Assembly (NCBI RefSeq): GCF_014305155.1
Contig: NZ_JACRUK010000019.1
Coordinates: forward strand, 1 to 64,000
DNA: 64,000 nucleotides
Source: Flavobacterium muglaense
Lineage (GTDB): Bacteria > Bacteroidota > Bacteroidia > Flavobacteriales > Flavobacteriaceae
Direction of reading: 5' to 3'
In this document: one piece after another, positions 1-9,175 of the stretch
Layout: every line of letters starts with the position of its first letter
How positions within the stretch are numbered: the first letter of the stretch is position 1
Made by a program: the position numbers and the translations under genes
The notes under the pieces: generated by a model
The model's database searches: none
What the model saw: only the letters and a program-made list of their open reading frames with translations
What the model was told of the DNA's origin: nothing

Positions 1-77
1 TGATAGCAGTGGAAATCCTACCGAGCCTTTTTGGCGAGGTAGATTGTAGCGAATAGCAGGAAATAGCTCCTGAAAAA
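1..77 (-). repeat. REP-like intergenic element, copy 1
   Basis: Non-coding. Read on the minus strand it starts with GGAGCTATTTCCTGCTATTCGC and ends with GGATTTCCACTGCTATCA around a small central hairpin (CTACC/GGTAG arms). The same border words frame the element at 1998-2078, and the right border recurs near 39196-39215. It lies downstream of the DUF4294 gene and may be cut by the window edge. Confidence 0.7.
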
Positions 78-144
78 TATGCTTGTTTATGAAAACACAG
101 TTCTTACAGCTTGTACCTATATATAAGAGGAATGGTTTCTTGAA

Positions 145-822
145 CTATTGTGGTTTTGATTCCTGCGCTTTGGTTTCCCAAAAATCATTTAGATTGTCAA
201 AATCTATTGGGTTTGCTGGAGGCTGATTGATTAACCTGCCGGATTGAAAGGCGCGGTACAAGATAGACTCGATTAAAAAATCTTCGTTGACTGAATATGG
301 CGCGTACTCCGACTTTAAATTAATATCAAACATACTCGCAGCCGTATTGGACCAAAAAGCCTTCCAACCGCTCTTTAATGTTTTTACTAACTCAAAAGTT
401 GACTTCCCTGTTTGGCGATGAATCAATTTTACTAGGATTCGGCCTTGACTCTTTGATAATTTCTTCAATTTATCTTCAAATTCATTCGTTAGATAATCCT
501 CTACGATTTTGAAATACTTTTTCTTTTCTTTGTTTGTAGACAACCTCTCCATTCCTTTATTCAAATTAGTCAAGCGCTCTGAAGCTAGTTTTGCATACGG
601 ATAGGTTTTATAGACCCTGTTTTGAAGGATCAAAAACTGCTTTTTGGCATCTGGATCTAATTTTTCTTTCGAAATTAAAATCTCCTCTAATGCAATGGTG
701 TCTTTCTCAATATCATAATCCGCTTCAATTTCTACTGAAGGTCTTGATGGATCTACAGGTAAAACCTGCGCCTGAATTGAACCGGATACTAATAAAAACA
801 TTAATGCAATAATAAACTTCAT
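145..822 (-). CDS. DUF4294 family exported protein
   Basis: About 225 aa, recognised as the DUF4294 family typical of Flavobacteriia; function unknown. I chose the ATG at 822 because the protein then begins MKFIIALMFLLVSGSIQAQ, a clean signal peptide with cleavage after the AQ; the longer reading frame back to 891 adds 23 unlikely residues. The mature part is rich in Lys and Glu and predicted mostly helical, with no catalytic motif that I recognise. It is probably periplasmic. It is divergent from the peptidase at 904 across a short shared upstream region. Confidence 0.8.
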   Translation of the reverse strand: MKFIIALMFLLVSGSIQAQVLPVDPSRPSVEIEADYDIEKDTIALEEILISKEKLDPDAKKQFLILQNRVYKTYPYAKLASERLTNLNKGMERLSTNKEKKKYFKIVEDYLTNEFEDKLKKLSKSQGRILVKLIHRQTGKSTFELVKTLKSGWKAFWSNTAASMFDINLKSEYAPYSVNEDFLIESILYRAFQSGRLINQPPANPIDFDNLNDFWETKAQESKPQ

Positions 823-903
823 AAGACATAATTTAATTGTAAAATTATACATAATATGTGCAACTGTGATGCCAAATTTATAAATTAGCAAAAAATAATT
901 TTT

Positions 904-1992
904 ATGAGCACAAAATCAATATTAAAAGAATCATCAATCACATTTTTAGAAAAATATTTAAATAACGCATCCCCTACTGGTTACGAAGCTGAAGGACAAA
1001 AAATATGGATGGACTACCTAAAACCATACGTTGACACTTTTATCACAGATACGTACGGAACGGCGGTAGGTGTTATTAATCCAGACGCTCCCTATAAAGT
1101 AGTTATTGAAGGTCATGCAGATGAAATTGCTTGGTATGTCAACTACATTACCGAGGAAGGAATGGTTTACGTCATTAGAAATGGTGGATCAGATCATCAA
1201 ATTGCACCATCTAAACGCGTTCACATCCATACTAAAAAAGGGATTGTAAAAGGTGTTTTTGGTTGGCCAGCAATTCACACTCGTAATAGAGACAAGGAAG
1301 AGAACCCTAAAATTAGTAATATTTTCATTGATCTAGGTTGTGAAACGAAAGAACAAGTAGATAAATTAGGCGTTCATGTGGGCTGCGTAATTACTTATCC
1401 TGATGAATTTATGGTTTTGAACGAAAACAAATTTGTATGTCGTGCTATTGACAACCGTATGGGAGGATTTATGATTGCCGAAGTGGCACGTATGCTACAC
1501 GAAAACAAGGTGAAATTACCTTTTGGATTGTACATCACTAATTCGGTTCAAGAAGAAGTAGGATTGCGTGGAGCAGAAATGATCACACAAACTATTAAAC
1601 CAAACGTTGCTATTGTTACGGATGTTTGTCATGACTCTACAACACCTATGATTGATAAAAAAATCGAGGGAGACACCCAAATAGGAAAAGGTCCCGTGGT
1701 TACTTATGCACCTGCTGTTCAAAATAATTTAAGAGAATTGATTCTTAATACAGCCGAGGAGAAAAACATTCCGTTTCAGCGTCTTGCATCTTCACGTGTG
1801 ACTGGTACTGATACTGATGCCTTTGCATATAGTAATGGAGGTGTTGCATCTGCATTAATTTCGCTTCCGTTACGTTACATGCATACGACAGTTGAAATGG
1901 TACACCGCGACGACGTTGAAAATGTTATCAAACTGATCTACGAAACATTATTGAAAATAGAAAACAACGAAACCTTTTCTTATTTCAAATAA
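904..1992 (+). CDS. M42 family metallopeptidase (aminopeptidase/endoglucanase-like)
   Basis: 362 aa, full length for peptidase family M42, which are cytosolic dinuclear metal aminopeptidases that form large tetrahedral assemblies. Visible metal and catalytic motifs are GHADEIAW (His71, Asp73), AIDNRMGG (bridging Asp), VQEEVGLRG (general-base Glu and ligand Glu), VTDVCHD (Asp) and RYMHTTVEM (final His). There is no signal peptide, in line with a cytosolic role in trimming peptides. The older name endoglucanase M for this family is probably a misnomer. Start ATG at 904 is the first in frame. Followed by a REP-like element, so probably monocistronic. Confidence 0.92.
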   Translation: MSTKSILKESSITFLEKYLNNASPTGYEAEGQKIWMDYLKPYVDTFITDTYGTAVGVINPDAPYKVVIEGHADEIAWYVNYITEEGMVYVIRNGGSDHQIAPSKRVHIHTKKGIVKGVFGWPAIHTRNRDKEENPKISNIFIDLGCETKEQVDKLGVHVGCVITYPDEFMVLNENKFVCRAIDNRMGGFMIAEVARMLHENKVKLPFGLYITNSVQEEVGLRGAEMITQTIKPNVAIVTDVCHDSTTPMIDKKIEGDTQIGKGPVVTYAPAVQNNLRELILNTAEEKNIPFQRLASSRVTGTDTDAFAYSNGGVASALISLPLRYMHTTVEMVHRDDVENVIKLIYETLLKIENNETFSYFK

Positions 1993-1997
1993 AATTT

Positions 1998-2078
1998 GGA
2001 GCTATTCCTGCTATCCGCTTTATCTTTATCTGGTTTCAAAAAAGAAACCAGATAAAGGATATCGCTTCTATCAGGGCT
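1998..2078 (+). repeat. REP-like intergenic element, copy 2
   Basis: Starts GGAGCTATTCCTGCTATCCGC and ends GGATATCGCTTCTATCAGGGCT. The centre is a strong hairpin, TTTATCTGGTTTC / GAAACCAGATAAA, with an A-rich loop. Borders match copy 1 (1-77, opposite orientation). It lies between the M42 peptidase and the YjdF-like gene and could act as a terminator or mRNA-stability hairpin. Confidence 0.75.
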
Positions 2079-2090
2079 AAAAAACAAACT

Positions 2091-2687
2091 ATGAAGTACA
2101 TCTATTTAATGCTAATCGTTTATTTTGGATTTTTTTCATGGTCAATAATCAATCCAAATGAAGGTTTTACCTGTTTCTTAGAAATTATCCCAGCAGTTAT
2201 TGGTTTACTCGTATTGGTATTTACATTTGATAAATTTAGATTTACCAACTTCACGTATTCCTTAATTCTGATCCATTGCATTATTTTATTCATAGGCGGG
2301 CATTATACCTATGCCGAAGTTCCTTTTTTTGATTTTATCAAAGAAACTTTTCATCAAACTAGAAATAACTATGATAAACTAGGGCATTTTGCACAAGGAT
2401 TAGTTCCTGCAATGATAACAAGGGAATTATTTATTCGTAAAAATGTTGTTAGCAACAAAAACTTTTTTAACTTTATTATAGTTAGTATTTGTCTTGCCAT
2501 TAGCGCAGCTTATGAGTGGATTGAATGGTTTGTATCATTAGCAACTGGTGATGGAGGTGACGCATTTCTTGGAACACAAGGTGATGTTTGGGACACGCAA
2601 TCTGATATGTTATTTGCTACAATCGGCGCAATTATTGGTTTGGTTCTGTTTTCAAAAACTCAAGACAAGCAACTTTTAAAAAATTAA
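2091..2687 (+). CDS. YjdF-like membrane protein (DUF2238)
   Basis: 198 aa, with about six hydrophobic segments over the whole length. The family is recognised from its conserved centre: YDKLGHFAQGL near residues 95-105, AAYEWIEW near 140, and GDVWDTQSDM near 165. The charged residues in these motifs lie in or beside membrane segments, which suggests a metal or proton site, but the function of DUF2238 is unknown to me. Inner membrane. It ends just before a bidirectional terminator shared with purC, so it forms its own unit. Confidence 0.82.
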   Translation: MKYIYLMLIVYFGFFSWSIINPNEGFTCFLEIIPAVIGLLVLVFTFDKFRFTNFTYSLILIHCIILFIGGHYTYAEVPFFDFIKETFHQTRNNYDKLGHFAQGLVPAMITRELFIRKNVVSNKNFFNFIIVSICLAISAAYEWIEWFVSLATGDGGDAFLGTQGDVWDTQSDMLFATIGAIIGLVLFSKTQDKQLLKN

Positions 2688-2702
2688 TTGATTTTAATTA
2701 TA

Positions 2703-2740
2703 AAAAAAACCGCAATTCTAACTTAGAATTACGGCCTTTT
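2703..2740. terminator. bidirectional terminator between the YjdF-like gene and purC
   Basis: A-tract, stem CCGCAATTCTAA / TTAGAATTACGG with one mismatch, then a T-tract. It sits between convergent genes ending at 2687 and 2760 and can serve both. Confidence 0.8.
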
Positions 2741-2759
2741 AATTGCAATTACTTTATTG

Positions 2760-3710
2760 TTATTGTTTTGCTAAATAAGCCAAAACATTTTTCTCTATTC
2801 TTTCATTGATATTGGAGATATCTGCTTTTACAAATTGCTCCCCTAAAATATTTTCATACAATTCAATGTACCTTTCTGAAACTGTTTCAATATATTCGTC
2901 CGACATTTCTGGAATGGATTGTCCGTCTAAACCTTGAAACCCATTTTGAATCAACCAACGACGCACAAACTCTTTAGACAATTGTTTTTGTTCTTCGTTT
3001 TTATCTTGTCTTTCTTGGTATCCTTCTGAATAAAAGTAACGAGACGAATCTGGTGTGTGAATTTCGTCTATTAAAACAATTACACCTTCTTTGGTTTTTC
3101 CAAATTCATATTTGGTATCTACCAAAATTAGTCCGCGGCTTGCTGCAATTTCAGTTCCTCTTTGAAACAAAGCTCTTGTGTATTTTTCAAGAACTAAATA
3201 ATCTTCTTCGGTAACGATTCCTTTTGATAAAATTGCCTCACGAGAAATATCTGCATCGTGCTCCCCATTATCTGCTTTAGTTGTAGGTGTAATAATAGGT
3301 TCTGGAAACTTATCATTCTCTTTTAAACCTTCGGCCATAGCTACACCACAAATTTCTCTTTTTCCAAGTGCATACTCACGCGCCGCATGACCCGAAACAT
3401 ATCCACGAATTACCATCTCTACCTTAAAAGGCGTGCATAAATGCCCTACAGCTACACTAGGATCTGGAGTTGCAATTAACCAGTTAGGCACAATATCCTG
3501 AGTAAGCTCCATGAACTTAGTTGCAATTTGATTTAAAATTTGACCTTTGTACGGAATCCCTTTTGGTAAAACCACATCAAAAGCTGATAGTCTATCAGTA
3601 GCAACCATCACAAGAAGATTGTCATTGATATTATAAACTTCCCTTACCTTACCGCGATAAACGGATTTTTGACCAGGAAAATTAAAATTTGTAGTTGTTA
3701 TAGTGTTCAT
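2760..3710 (-). CDS. purC: phosphoribosylaminoimidazole-succinocarboxamide synthase
   Basis: 316 aa. Catalyses ATP-dependent joining of aspartate to CAIR to give SAICAR in purine synthesis; cytosolic. The protein opens with the SAICAR synthetase signature YRGKVREVY, followed by [29 protein letters not shown] and LVDTKYEFG. It is longer than the roughly 240-aa enterobacterial form and matches the long type common in Bacteroidota. A well-formed -33/-7 promoter lies just upstream (3733-3764), so it is probably transcribed alone. Confidence 0.96.
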   Translation of the reverse strand: MNTITTTNFNFPGQKSVYRGKVREVYNINDNLLVMVATDRLSAFDVVLPKGIPYKGQILNQIATKFMELTQDIVPNWLIATPDPSVAVGHLCTPFKVEMVIRGYVSGHAAREYALGKREICGVAMAEGLKENDKFPEPIITPTTKADNGEHDADISREAILSKGIVTEEDYLVLEKYTRALFQRGTEIAASRGLILVDTKYEFGKTKEGVIVLIDEIHTPDSSRYFYSEGYQERQDKNEEQKQLSKEFVRRWLIQNGFQGLDGQSIPEMSDEYIETVSERYIELYENILGEQFVKADISNINERIEKNVLAYLAKQ

Positions 3711-3732
3711 TTTTATAGTGTGTTGTATTGTA

Positions 3733-3764
3733 CAAAAGTAGTTTCTTTAGTAGAAATACACAAA
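3733..3764 (-). promoter_or_regulatory. purC promoter (Bacteroidota -33/-7)
   Basis: On the minus strand TTTG (3764-3761), a 20-nt spacer, then TACTTTTG (3740-3733), which matches the Flavobacterium consensus TTG-N17-23-TAnnTTTG. The purC ATG lies about 23 nt downstream. Confidence 0.75.
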
Positions 3765-3797
3765 ATACTTCTACTATTATTACTGTTATTATTTCGC

Positions 3798-6152
3798 TTA
3801 TTTTTCAACTTCTAAAAGCGTACTATTGAACAAGTTCAAGATACGACTGTACTCATCAATCCACGAATAGGTTTCTTTAAATCCATGCGCTTCCACTGGG
3901 AAAGACGCTAAAGTCCAGTTTTTCTTTCCTAATTCAATGAAACGTTGTGACAAACGTACGATGTCTTTATACTCTACATTATCATCTACCATACCGTGCA
4001 ACATCAATAAATTTCCTTGTAAATTATTAGCAAAATAAATAGGCGAGCTTTTCTGGAAAGCAATAGGGTCAGTCTCCGGAAAATTAAGAATATTACCTGT
4101 GTACCCATGATTGTAGTGTGCCCAATCAGTCACAGAACGCAAGGCAGCACCCGATTTGAATTCAGTAGGTTTTGTTAGCATAGCCATCAGGGTTATAAAA
4201 CCGCCATAAGATCCTCCATACATACCTATTCTATTCGCATCAATTCCTAATTTTTGAACCAAGTAATTTTTACCGTCAATTTGGTCTGATAAATCTTTAC
4301 CACCCATGAATCGGTAAATTCCGGTTCTAACATCGCGGCCGTAACCGTCGCTTCCTCTATAATCTATATCTAAAACCGTGTACCCTAAATCTGTTAATAA
4401 ATTATGAAACATGAACTCTCTGTTGTAACTGCTCCAGTAATTATGTGCGTTTTGCAAATAACCCGCACCATGTACAAAAATTACAGCTGCAAAATTTGAT
4501 TTCTCTGCTAATGGTTTATACACCCTAGCATTTACATTAGTCCCATCTTCTGCCTTGAAGGTAATCACATCAGGAGATCGCCATGCATAAGCTTCAAACG
4601 CTTTAGAAGTAGAATGAGTAATTGCGGTTAAAGTTGCTTCAATTCTGTTGGGTGCAATGTAAAATTCCCATGGCTTATTTTTGAAAGAATAACGCACTAA
4701 CAAAGTAGTTTCATCGGGTGACAAACTTACTTCGTGCGCTCCATCCTTGGTTAAAATAGGCTCTAAATCGCCACCAGTGGTCGCCAATTTATAAAATTCT
4801 CTATTTCCCGGATGCGTAGTATTTGTGGTTAGATAAAATGTGTTTTTATCTGCAGCAATTGTTACATCTCGTACTTCCCAATTTCCTTTAGTGAGTTGTT
4901 GTTTCTTATTGGTAGTTAAATTATAAGTATACAAATGCGAATAACCAGTGGCTTCTGACTGAAAATAAACGGTTTCATTGTCACTTAAAAAACCCAAAGT
5001 ACCACTGCTGTACGCATACGATGGTATTCCAGGACCACCAATCCAAGCATCGTCATGTTGATATTCTATTTCTCTAAAAGTTCTTTTCTCTAAATTTAAC
5101 TCAACGATCCAGCGGTCTTTATTATCTTGGCTTCTAATCTCTGTAATTGCACGAGAACCATCTTCATTGTATGTGGGTGATTGTACAAATAACGCTCTAT
5201 CTTCTTTGGCTTTATTCTTTAAATTATCATAGTCTTTATAGTACTTTGGTTTGTCTTGAATATGACTCAAACTAGAAAAATTCATGAAGTAAACTGTATC
5301 TTTTGCTACATCATAAATTCCGTATTTAGATTTAGTCAAATTTGCTGCCGATACTTTTTGTTTTGTATTTACTGATTTATTATAACCGTCCTTTGTAATG
5401 AAGTTTTCCATTATTTCGCTTTGTACGTCATTAGCTTCAACTAATCTAAAAGTCGCATAGGTTCCTTTTGGATTCATCTTCAAGCTTTCAAAATTTTGCT
5501 TGCCGTAATAATAAGGTTTAGGAAAATCAGTTTTGTTTTTATCGGCTTTGGCTTTATTCCAATTCTTTTTCGCTTCTTGATCTCTCACAAATTGAAACAA
5601 CTCTTTTTGCTGGTTCAACAAGAAAGACTCTTTATCTACTTCCTTATCACGCTCTTTTCCTTCTTTAAAGTTTGTAAGTTGTACAACGGTACCATTATTA
5701 GTATCGAATTTTAGTATGTTTTCATTTTGAATAAAAAACAAGACACCTTTCTCTGATGCCAGTTCAAGATTTGAAATTGGGTTTGATTGTTGTAATAGTT
5801 TTTTTGAAGTTTTATCTGTTAAACTATACGAATACAAAGCGCCTTTTTGAACATAATAGGCAACTCCTGTATTGGGTTTCATCTTAAAGTCAAGGCTTGA
5901 AAAAGCGGCTTCAGCAGGTGAGGCTAGCTCAGGAGCAGTCATTCCTTTTTTCCAAAAATAAGTACTTGAACCTAACTCCTTGTTGGGATTCCATTCAAAA
6001 TAAACTTTTTTTCCGTCTACTGACCATCTTCCATAAAAAGGTTGTTCTCCTATAAATCCATCACCTTTCATGATTTCTTCTAATTGTAAAACCTGACTTT
6101 GGGCTAGAACCGAAAGAAATAAAAAGAGGGCTGTAAAAGTGTTCTTTATCAT
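3798..6152 (-). CDS. S9 family serine peptidase (DPP4/acylaminoacyl-peptidase type)
   Basis: 784 aa, exported: it begins MIKNTFTALFLFLSVLAQSQ, a typical signal peptide. The N-terminal two thirds should form a beta-propeller (repeated strands with Asp/Trp-rich turns) and the last 250 residues an alpha/beta-hydrolase. The triad is visible as Ser648 in GGSYGG, Asp723 in GMVDDNV and His756 in EAHGF. These enzymes release di- or tripeptides or cleave after Pro/Ala in the periplasm. A candidate -7 box TATTTTTG lies at 6182-6175. Substrate preference cannot be told from the sequence. Confidence 0.9.
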   Translation of the reverse strand: MIKNTFTALFLFLSVLAQSQVLQLEEIMKGDGFIGEQPFYGRWSVDGKKVYFEWNPNKELGSSTYFWKKGMTAPELASPAEAAFSSLDFKMKPNTGVAYYVQKGALYSYSLTDKTSKKLLQQSNPISNLELASEKGVLFFIQNENILKFDTNNGTVVQLTNFKEGKERDKEVDKESFLLNQQKELFQFVRDQEAKKNWNKAKADKNKTDFPKPYYYGKQNFESLKMNPKGTYATFRLVEANDVQSEIMENFITKDGYNKSVNTKQKVSAANLTKSKYGIYDVAKDTVYFMNFSSLSHIQDKPKYYKDYDNLKNKAKEDRALFVQSPTYNEDGSRAITEIRSQDNKDRWIVELNLEKRTFREIEYQHDDAWIGGPGIPSYAYSSGTLGFLSDNETVYFQSEATGYSHLYTYNLTTNKKQQLTKGNWEVRDVTIAADKNTFYLTTNTTHPGNREFYKLATTGGDLEPILTKDGAHEVSLSPDETTLLVRYSFKNKPWEFYIAPNRIEATLTAITHSTSKAFEAYAWRSPDVITFKAEDGTNVNARVYKPLAEKSNFAAVIFVHGAGYLQNAHNYWSSYNREFMFHNLLTDLGYTVLDIDYRGSDGYGRDVRTGIYRFMGGKDLSDQIDGKNYLVQKLGIDANRIGMYGGSYGGFITLMAMLTKPTEFKSGAALRSVTDWAHYNHGYTGNILNFPETDPIAFQKSSPIYFANNLQGNLLMLHGMVDDNVEYKDIVRLSQRFIELGKKNWTLASFPVEAHGFKETYSWIDEYSRILNLFNSTLLEVEK

Positions 6153-6242
6153 TTTGTATCGAATTTAATTCACACAAAAATACACTTTGAATTGTATAAA
6201 AAAAAAGATAATACTTATTAAAAAAGTCAAAAACTTTAAATA

Positions 6243-7058
6243 TTACTTATTTAGGAGGTTTATTGCCAAATAATTTGCCACCCCGTCATTGTAATTGGTA
6301 TCAATAACTTCTAAATGTGACAACTTTGTTTTTAAACTGTCGGGAGCGTTGCTCATTATTAATCCTACAGCGGTGGCTTTGAGCATATTTTCGTCATTAA
6401 AACCATCTCCAAACGAAATACTTTGATCAAAACTACAATTTTCGATCTCTAATACTTTTGCAATAGCGGCACTTTTATCTACTGATACATCCATAAACTC
6501 AAGACAATAAGGTAAACTGAATGCATGACTAAACAACGATTCGTGATCTACTAAAATGCGATCCCTCAATTCCACTAATTTACTGTGACTTTCATGCGTG
6601 AAAAACATTTTAATCGCTTTTAAATCGTTTACAGTATTGAAGTCGACTAACTCTGGTGCGTAGTTTAACTCTTTTTGAAAACTGTTTAATTTTTCATTAT
6701 ACTTATTGGTTTGCCACACTTCCTCTTTAAAAACCACAATGGTAATTTCGGGATCTATATCTAGTTTCAAAACTGATTTGATGGCGTCACTTGCTATATC
6801 AAACGAAAAAAGCAGTTCCTTATTCGGAGCGTGAATTCTAGCACCATTGGAAGTAATTAAGTATATAGGGAATCCCAAACTAGCCACCAACGGAATCGCA
6901 TCAAGGTGATGCCTACCTGTTGCTACGATTATCAAATATCCTTGCTGGTATAAGTCTTGAAAAACTTGTTTGGTATAATTAGAAATCTTGTGATCTGATC
7001 CTAGTAAAGTACCGTCTAGATCACTTATGATTACTTTTATTTTAGTCTCTATTTTCAT
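6243..7058 (-). CDS. HAD family hydrolase, Cof/YidA type
   Basis: 271 aa. Motif I is DLDGTLLG with nucleophile Asp13 and acid/base Asp15. Motif II is the VATGRHH segment, and motif IV is SFGDGFNDENML near residues 215-226. The C2B-type cap between motifs II and III puts it in the Cof subfamily of sugar-phosphate and nucleotide phosphatases; the substrate is not predictable. Cytosolic. The next gene on the same strand (SDR, 7089) starts upstream and ends about 30 nt before this ATG, so the two are probably cotranscribed. Confidence 0.9.
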   Translation of the reverse strand: MKIETKIKVIISDLDGTLLGSDHKISNYTKQVFQDLYQQGYLIIVATGRHHLDAIPLVASLGFPIYLITSNGARIHAPNKELLFSFDIASDAIKSVLKLDIDPEITIVVFKEEVWQTNKYNEKLNSFQKELNYAPELVDFNTVNDLKAIKMFFTHESHSKLVELRDRILVDHESLFSHAFSLPYCLEFMDVSVDKSAAIAKVLEIENCSFDQSISFGDGFNDENMLKATAVGLIMSNAPDSLKTKLSHLEVIDTNYNDGVANYLAINLLNK

Positions 7059-7088
7059 TATTGTACTACTGTTTGCGTAAAAACTGCC

Positions 7089-7904
7089 TTATTTTAAGAC
7101 AGATTGCCTAATGATTCGTCCGAACAATCGATAGCCCAAATTTGATCTCAAAATATTCAAGCAATTAGCATCAAAACCTATAGTATATCTTTTAAATTTT
7201 GTAGCAGGTTTCTCGGCTATTTTAAAGATTTGATTAATGATCTGTGGTTTCAAATCCTTGTTCTTTTTGGTTTTATTTTCTAATATTTTTCCAATTTTAT
7301 CCATCAAAATCGCATATGATGGAAACGAAGAACAATCCGATTTAGCGACGTTCTTTTGAAAATTAGAAGGTGTATTTCCAAATTGTACAGTAGCAACACT
7401 CACATTAAAATCGATTAACTCATACGCCATACATTCAGAAAAACTTTCCACTGCATGCTTAGTAGAGTGATAAAAGCTTCCCAATGGTAAATTAACCAAG
7501 CCTGCAATTGAAGTAATATTGATAAACTGTCCTTTTTTCTGATTTCGAAATAAGGGAATAAAAGCTCTACATACTTTTACAACACCTAGATAATTTACAT
7601 CAACAATTTGATTGATTTTAGCATCTTCGGATAATTCGACAAAACTCCTATAACCAATACCAGCATTGTTGATTACGACATCAATTGTTTTAAATTCAGC
7701 TATTATTTTTTCGCAAGCTGTCTCAATACTTTCAGTCGAGCTAACATCTAGCAAAAAACATTTTACATTTTTCAGTTCTTCCAATTCTTTTCCTTGTTCT
7801 AAACAAATCATAGTTGCAATTACATTCCAACCATTTTTAGCAAAGTGCAAGGCTAGTTCTTTACCTATACCGCCCGAAGCACCAGTTATAACAACATTTT
7901 TCAA
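7089..7904 (-). CDS. short-chain dehydrogenase/reductase
   Basis: 271 aa classical SDR. The NAD(P)-binding motif TGASGGIG is at residues 7-14, NNAG at 79-82, the catalytic Ser in NITSIAG near 132, and YHSTK gives Tyr145 and Lys149. The C-terminal 80 residues are less conserved and define the substrate pocket, which I cannot assign. Upstream of and probably cotranscribed with the HAD hydrolase at 6243. Cytosolic oxidoreductase of unknown substrate. Confidence 0.9.
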   Translation of the reverse strand: MKNVVITGASGGIGKELALHFAKNGWNVIATMICLEQGKELEELKNVKCFLLDVSSTESIETACEKIIAEFKTIDVVINNAGIGYRSFVELSEDAKINQIVDVNYLGVVKVCRAFIPLFRNQKKGQFINITSIAGLVNLPLGSFYHSTKHAVESFSECMAYELIDFNVSVATVQFGNTPSNFQKNVAKSDCSSFPSYAILMDKIGKILENKTKKNKDLKPQIINQIFKIAEKPATKFKRYTIGFDANCLNILRSNLGYRLFGRIIRQSVLK

Positions 7905-8029
7905 TTCTCTAATTTTACTTTAATTGTTTCGTTTTTTTTAATGATTAAGTACCCAAATCGTATTACATAAACTATTTACCGTAGCTAATCGGTAGCAATA
8001 TATAGCATTTGCACACTACTTACAATAAA

Positions 8030-9010
8030 TTAATCGGGATTTTCTGTATATTTATAAGCATCTATCACTTTTTTAACTAAACGATGCCTTACAATGTCCT
8101 TATCATCCAGATAAATAATCCCTATTCCTTCTATATCTTTCAAAACTAATAAAGCTTCTTTTAAACCCGAAATTGTTCTTCGAGGCAAATCAACCTGACC
8201 GGGATCACCTGTAACCATGAACTTAGCACTTTTTCCCATTCGAGTCAAAAACATCTTCATTTGAGAGTGGGTTGTGTTTTGTGCTTCATCTAGAATAACA
8301 AAAGCATGATCTAACGTTCTACCGCGCATAAATGCTAGTGGAGCAATTTGAATAATTCCTTTCAAGATGTAATCTTCCAGCTTTTCATTGGGCAACATAT
8401 CCCGTAAAGCATCATATAAAGGTTGCATGTAGGGATCTAGCTTTTCTTTCATGTCTCCTGGTAAAAACCCAAGATTCTCGCCTGCTTCAACCGCAGGACG
8501 CGTCAATATAATACGTTTGACTTGCTTTTCTTTCAGCGCCTTTACTGCCATGGCAACACCAGTATAGGTTTTCCCTGTTCCTGCTGGACCTACAGCAAAC
8601 ACCATGTCATTTTTATTAATGGTATCTACCAGCAACTGTTGATTAGGAGTCATTGCTTTAATGATTTTTCCTCCTACTCCATGCACCAATATTTTATCAT
8701 TGGCAGCCATTTTTTTATCATCTTGTGGATCCCCTAGAATTACGCGTTCAATAACATTATTATCAATCGTGTTGTAGCGGCTAAAATGAACCATTAAGCG
8801 CTGAAAACGTTTTTCGAACTCGTCAAGAATCTCTTTTTCTCCAAAAGCTTTCAAGGTTGTTCCTCGAGCTACTATTTTAAGTTTTGGATAATATTTTTTA
8901 ATCATTTCAAGATGAGTGTCTTGAGCGCCCCAAAACTCTTTTGGTGCGATGTCGATGAGCTCAATTATTCTTTCGTTCAAATGTTGTAGTTTTATATTAA
9001 AATTAATCAA
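8030..9010 (-). CDS. phoH: PhoH family ATPase
   Basis: 326 aa. The N-terminal 100 residues resemble a KH-like RNA-binding segment (ARGTTLKAFGEKE). The P-loop GPAGTGKT and Walker B VILDEAQN sit in the PhoH core, with the family motif TRPAVEAGENLGFLPGD between them. PhoH proteins are cytosolic ATPases linked to RNA metabolism and stress; the precise role is unsettled. Divergent from the SAM hydroxide adenosyltransferase at 9176. Confidence 0.93.
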   Translation of the reverse strand: MINFNIKLQHLNERIIELIDIAPKEFWGAQDTHLEMIKKYYPKLKIVARGTTLKAFGEKEILDEFEKRFQRLMVHFSRYNTIDNNVIERVILGDPQDDKKMAANDKILVHGVGGKIIKAMTPNQQLLVDTINKNDMVFAVGPAGTGKTYTGVAMAVKALKEKQVKRIILTRPAVEAGENLGFLPGDMKEKLDPYMQPLYDALRDMLPNEKLEDYILKGIIQIAPLAFMRGRTLDHAFVILDEAQNTTHSQMKMFLTRMGKSAKFMVTGDPGQVDLPRRTISGLKEALLVLKDIEGIGIIYLDDKDIVRHRLVKKVIDAYKYTENPD

Positions 9011-9083
9011 TCAATACCTCTAACTGATTTTGTAGGTCCACTTGCGTTTAATTTACTTTTTAAATTAGAAATTGTTTTTCTTT

Positions 9084-9116
9084 TTTGTGTATTTGAGTTT
9101 ACTATTATTAGCTTTG
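9084..9116 (+). promoter_or_regulatory. candidate promoter of the SAM hydroxide adenosyltransferase gene
   Basis: TTTG (9084-9087), 21-nt spacer, TAGCTTTG (9109-9116), a good match to the Flavobacterium promoter consensus. The ATG at 9176 lies 60 nt downstream. Confidence 0.65.
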
Positions 9117-9175
9117 CACTTCTCAAATTTAATGAAATTTAGTTTTAAATTACAGCAATAGTTATAAACAAAATT

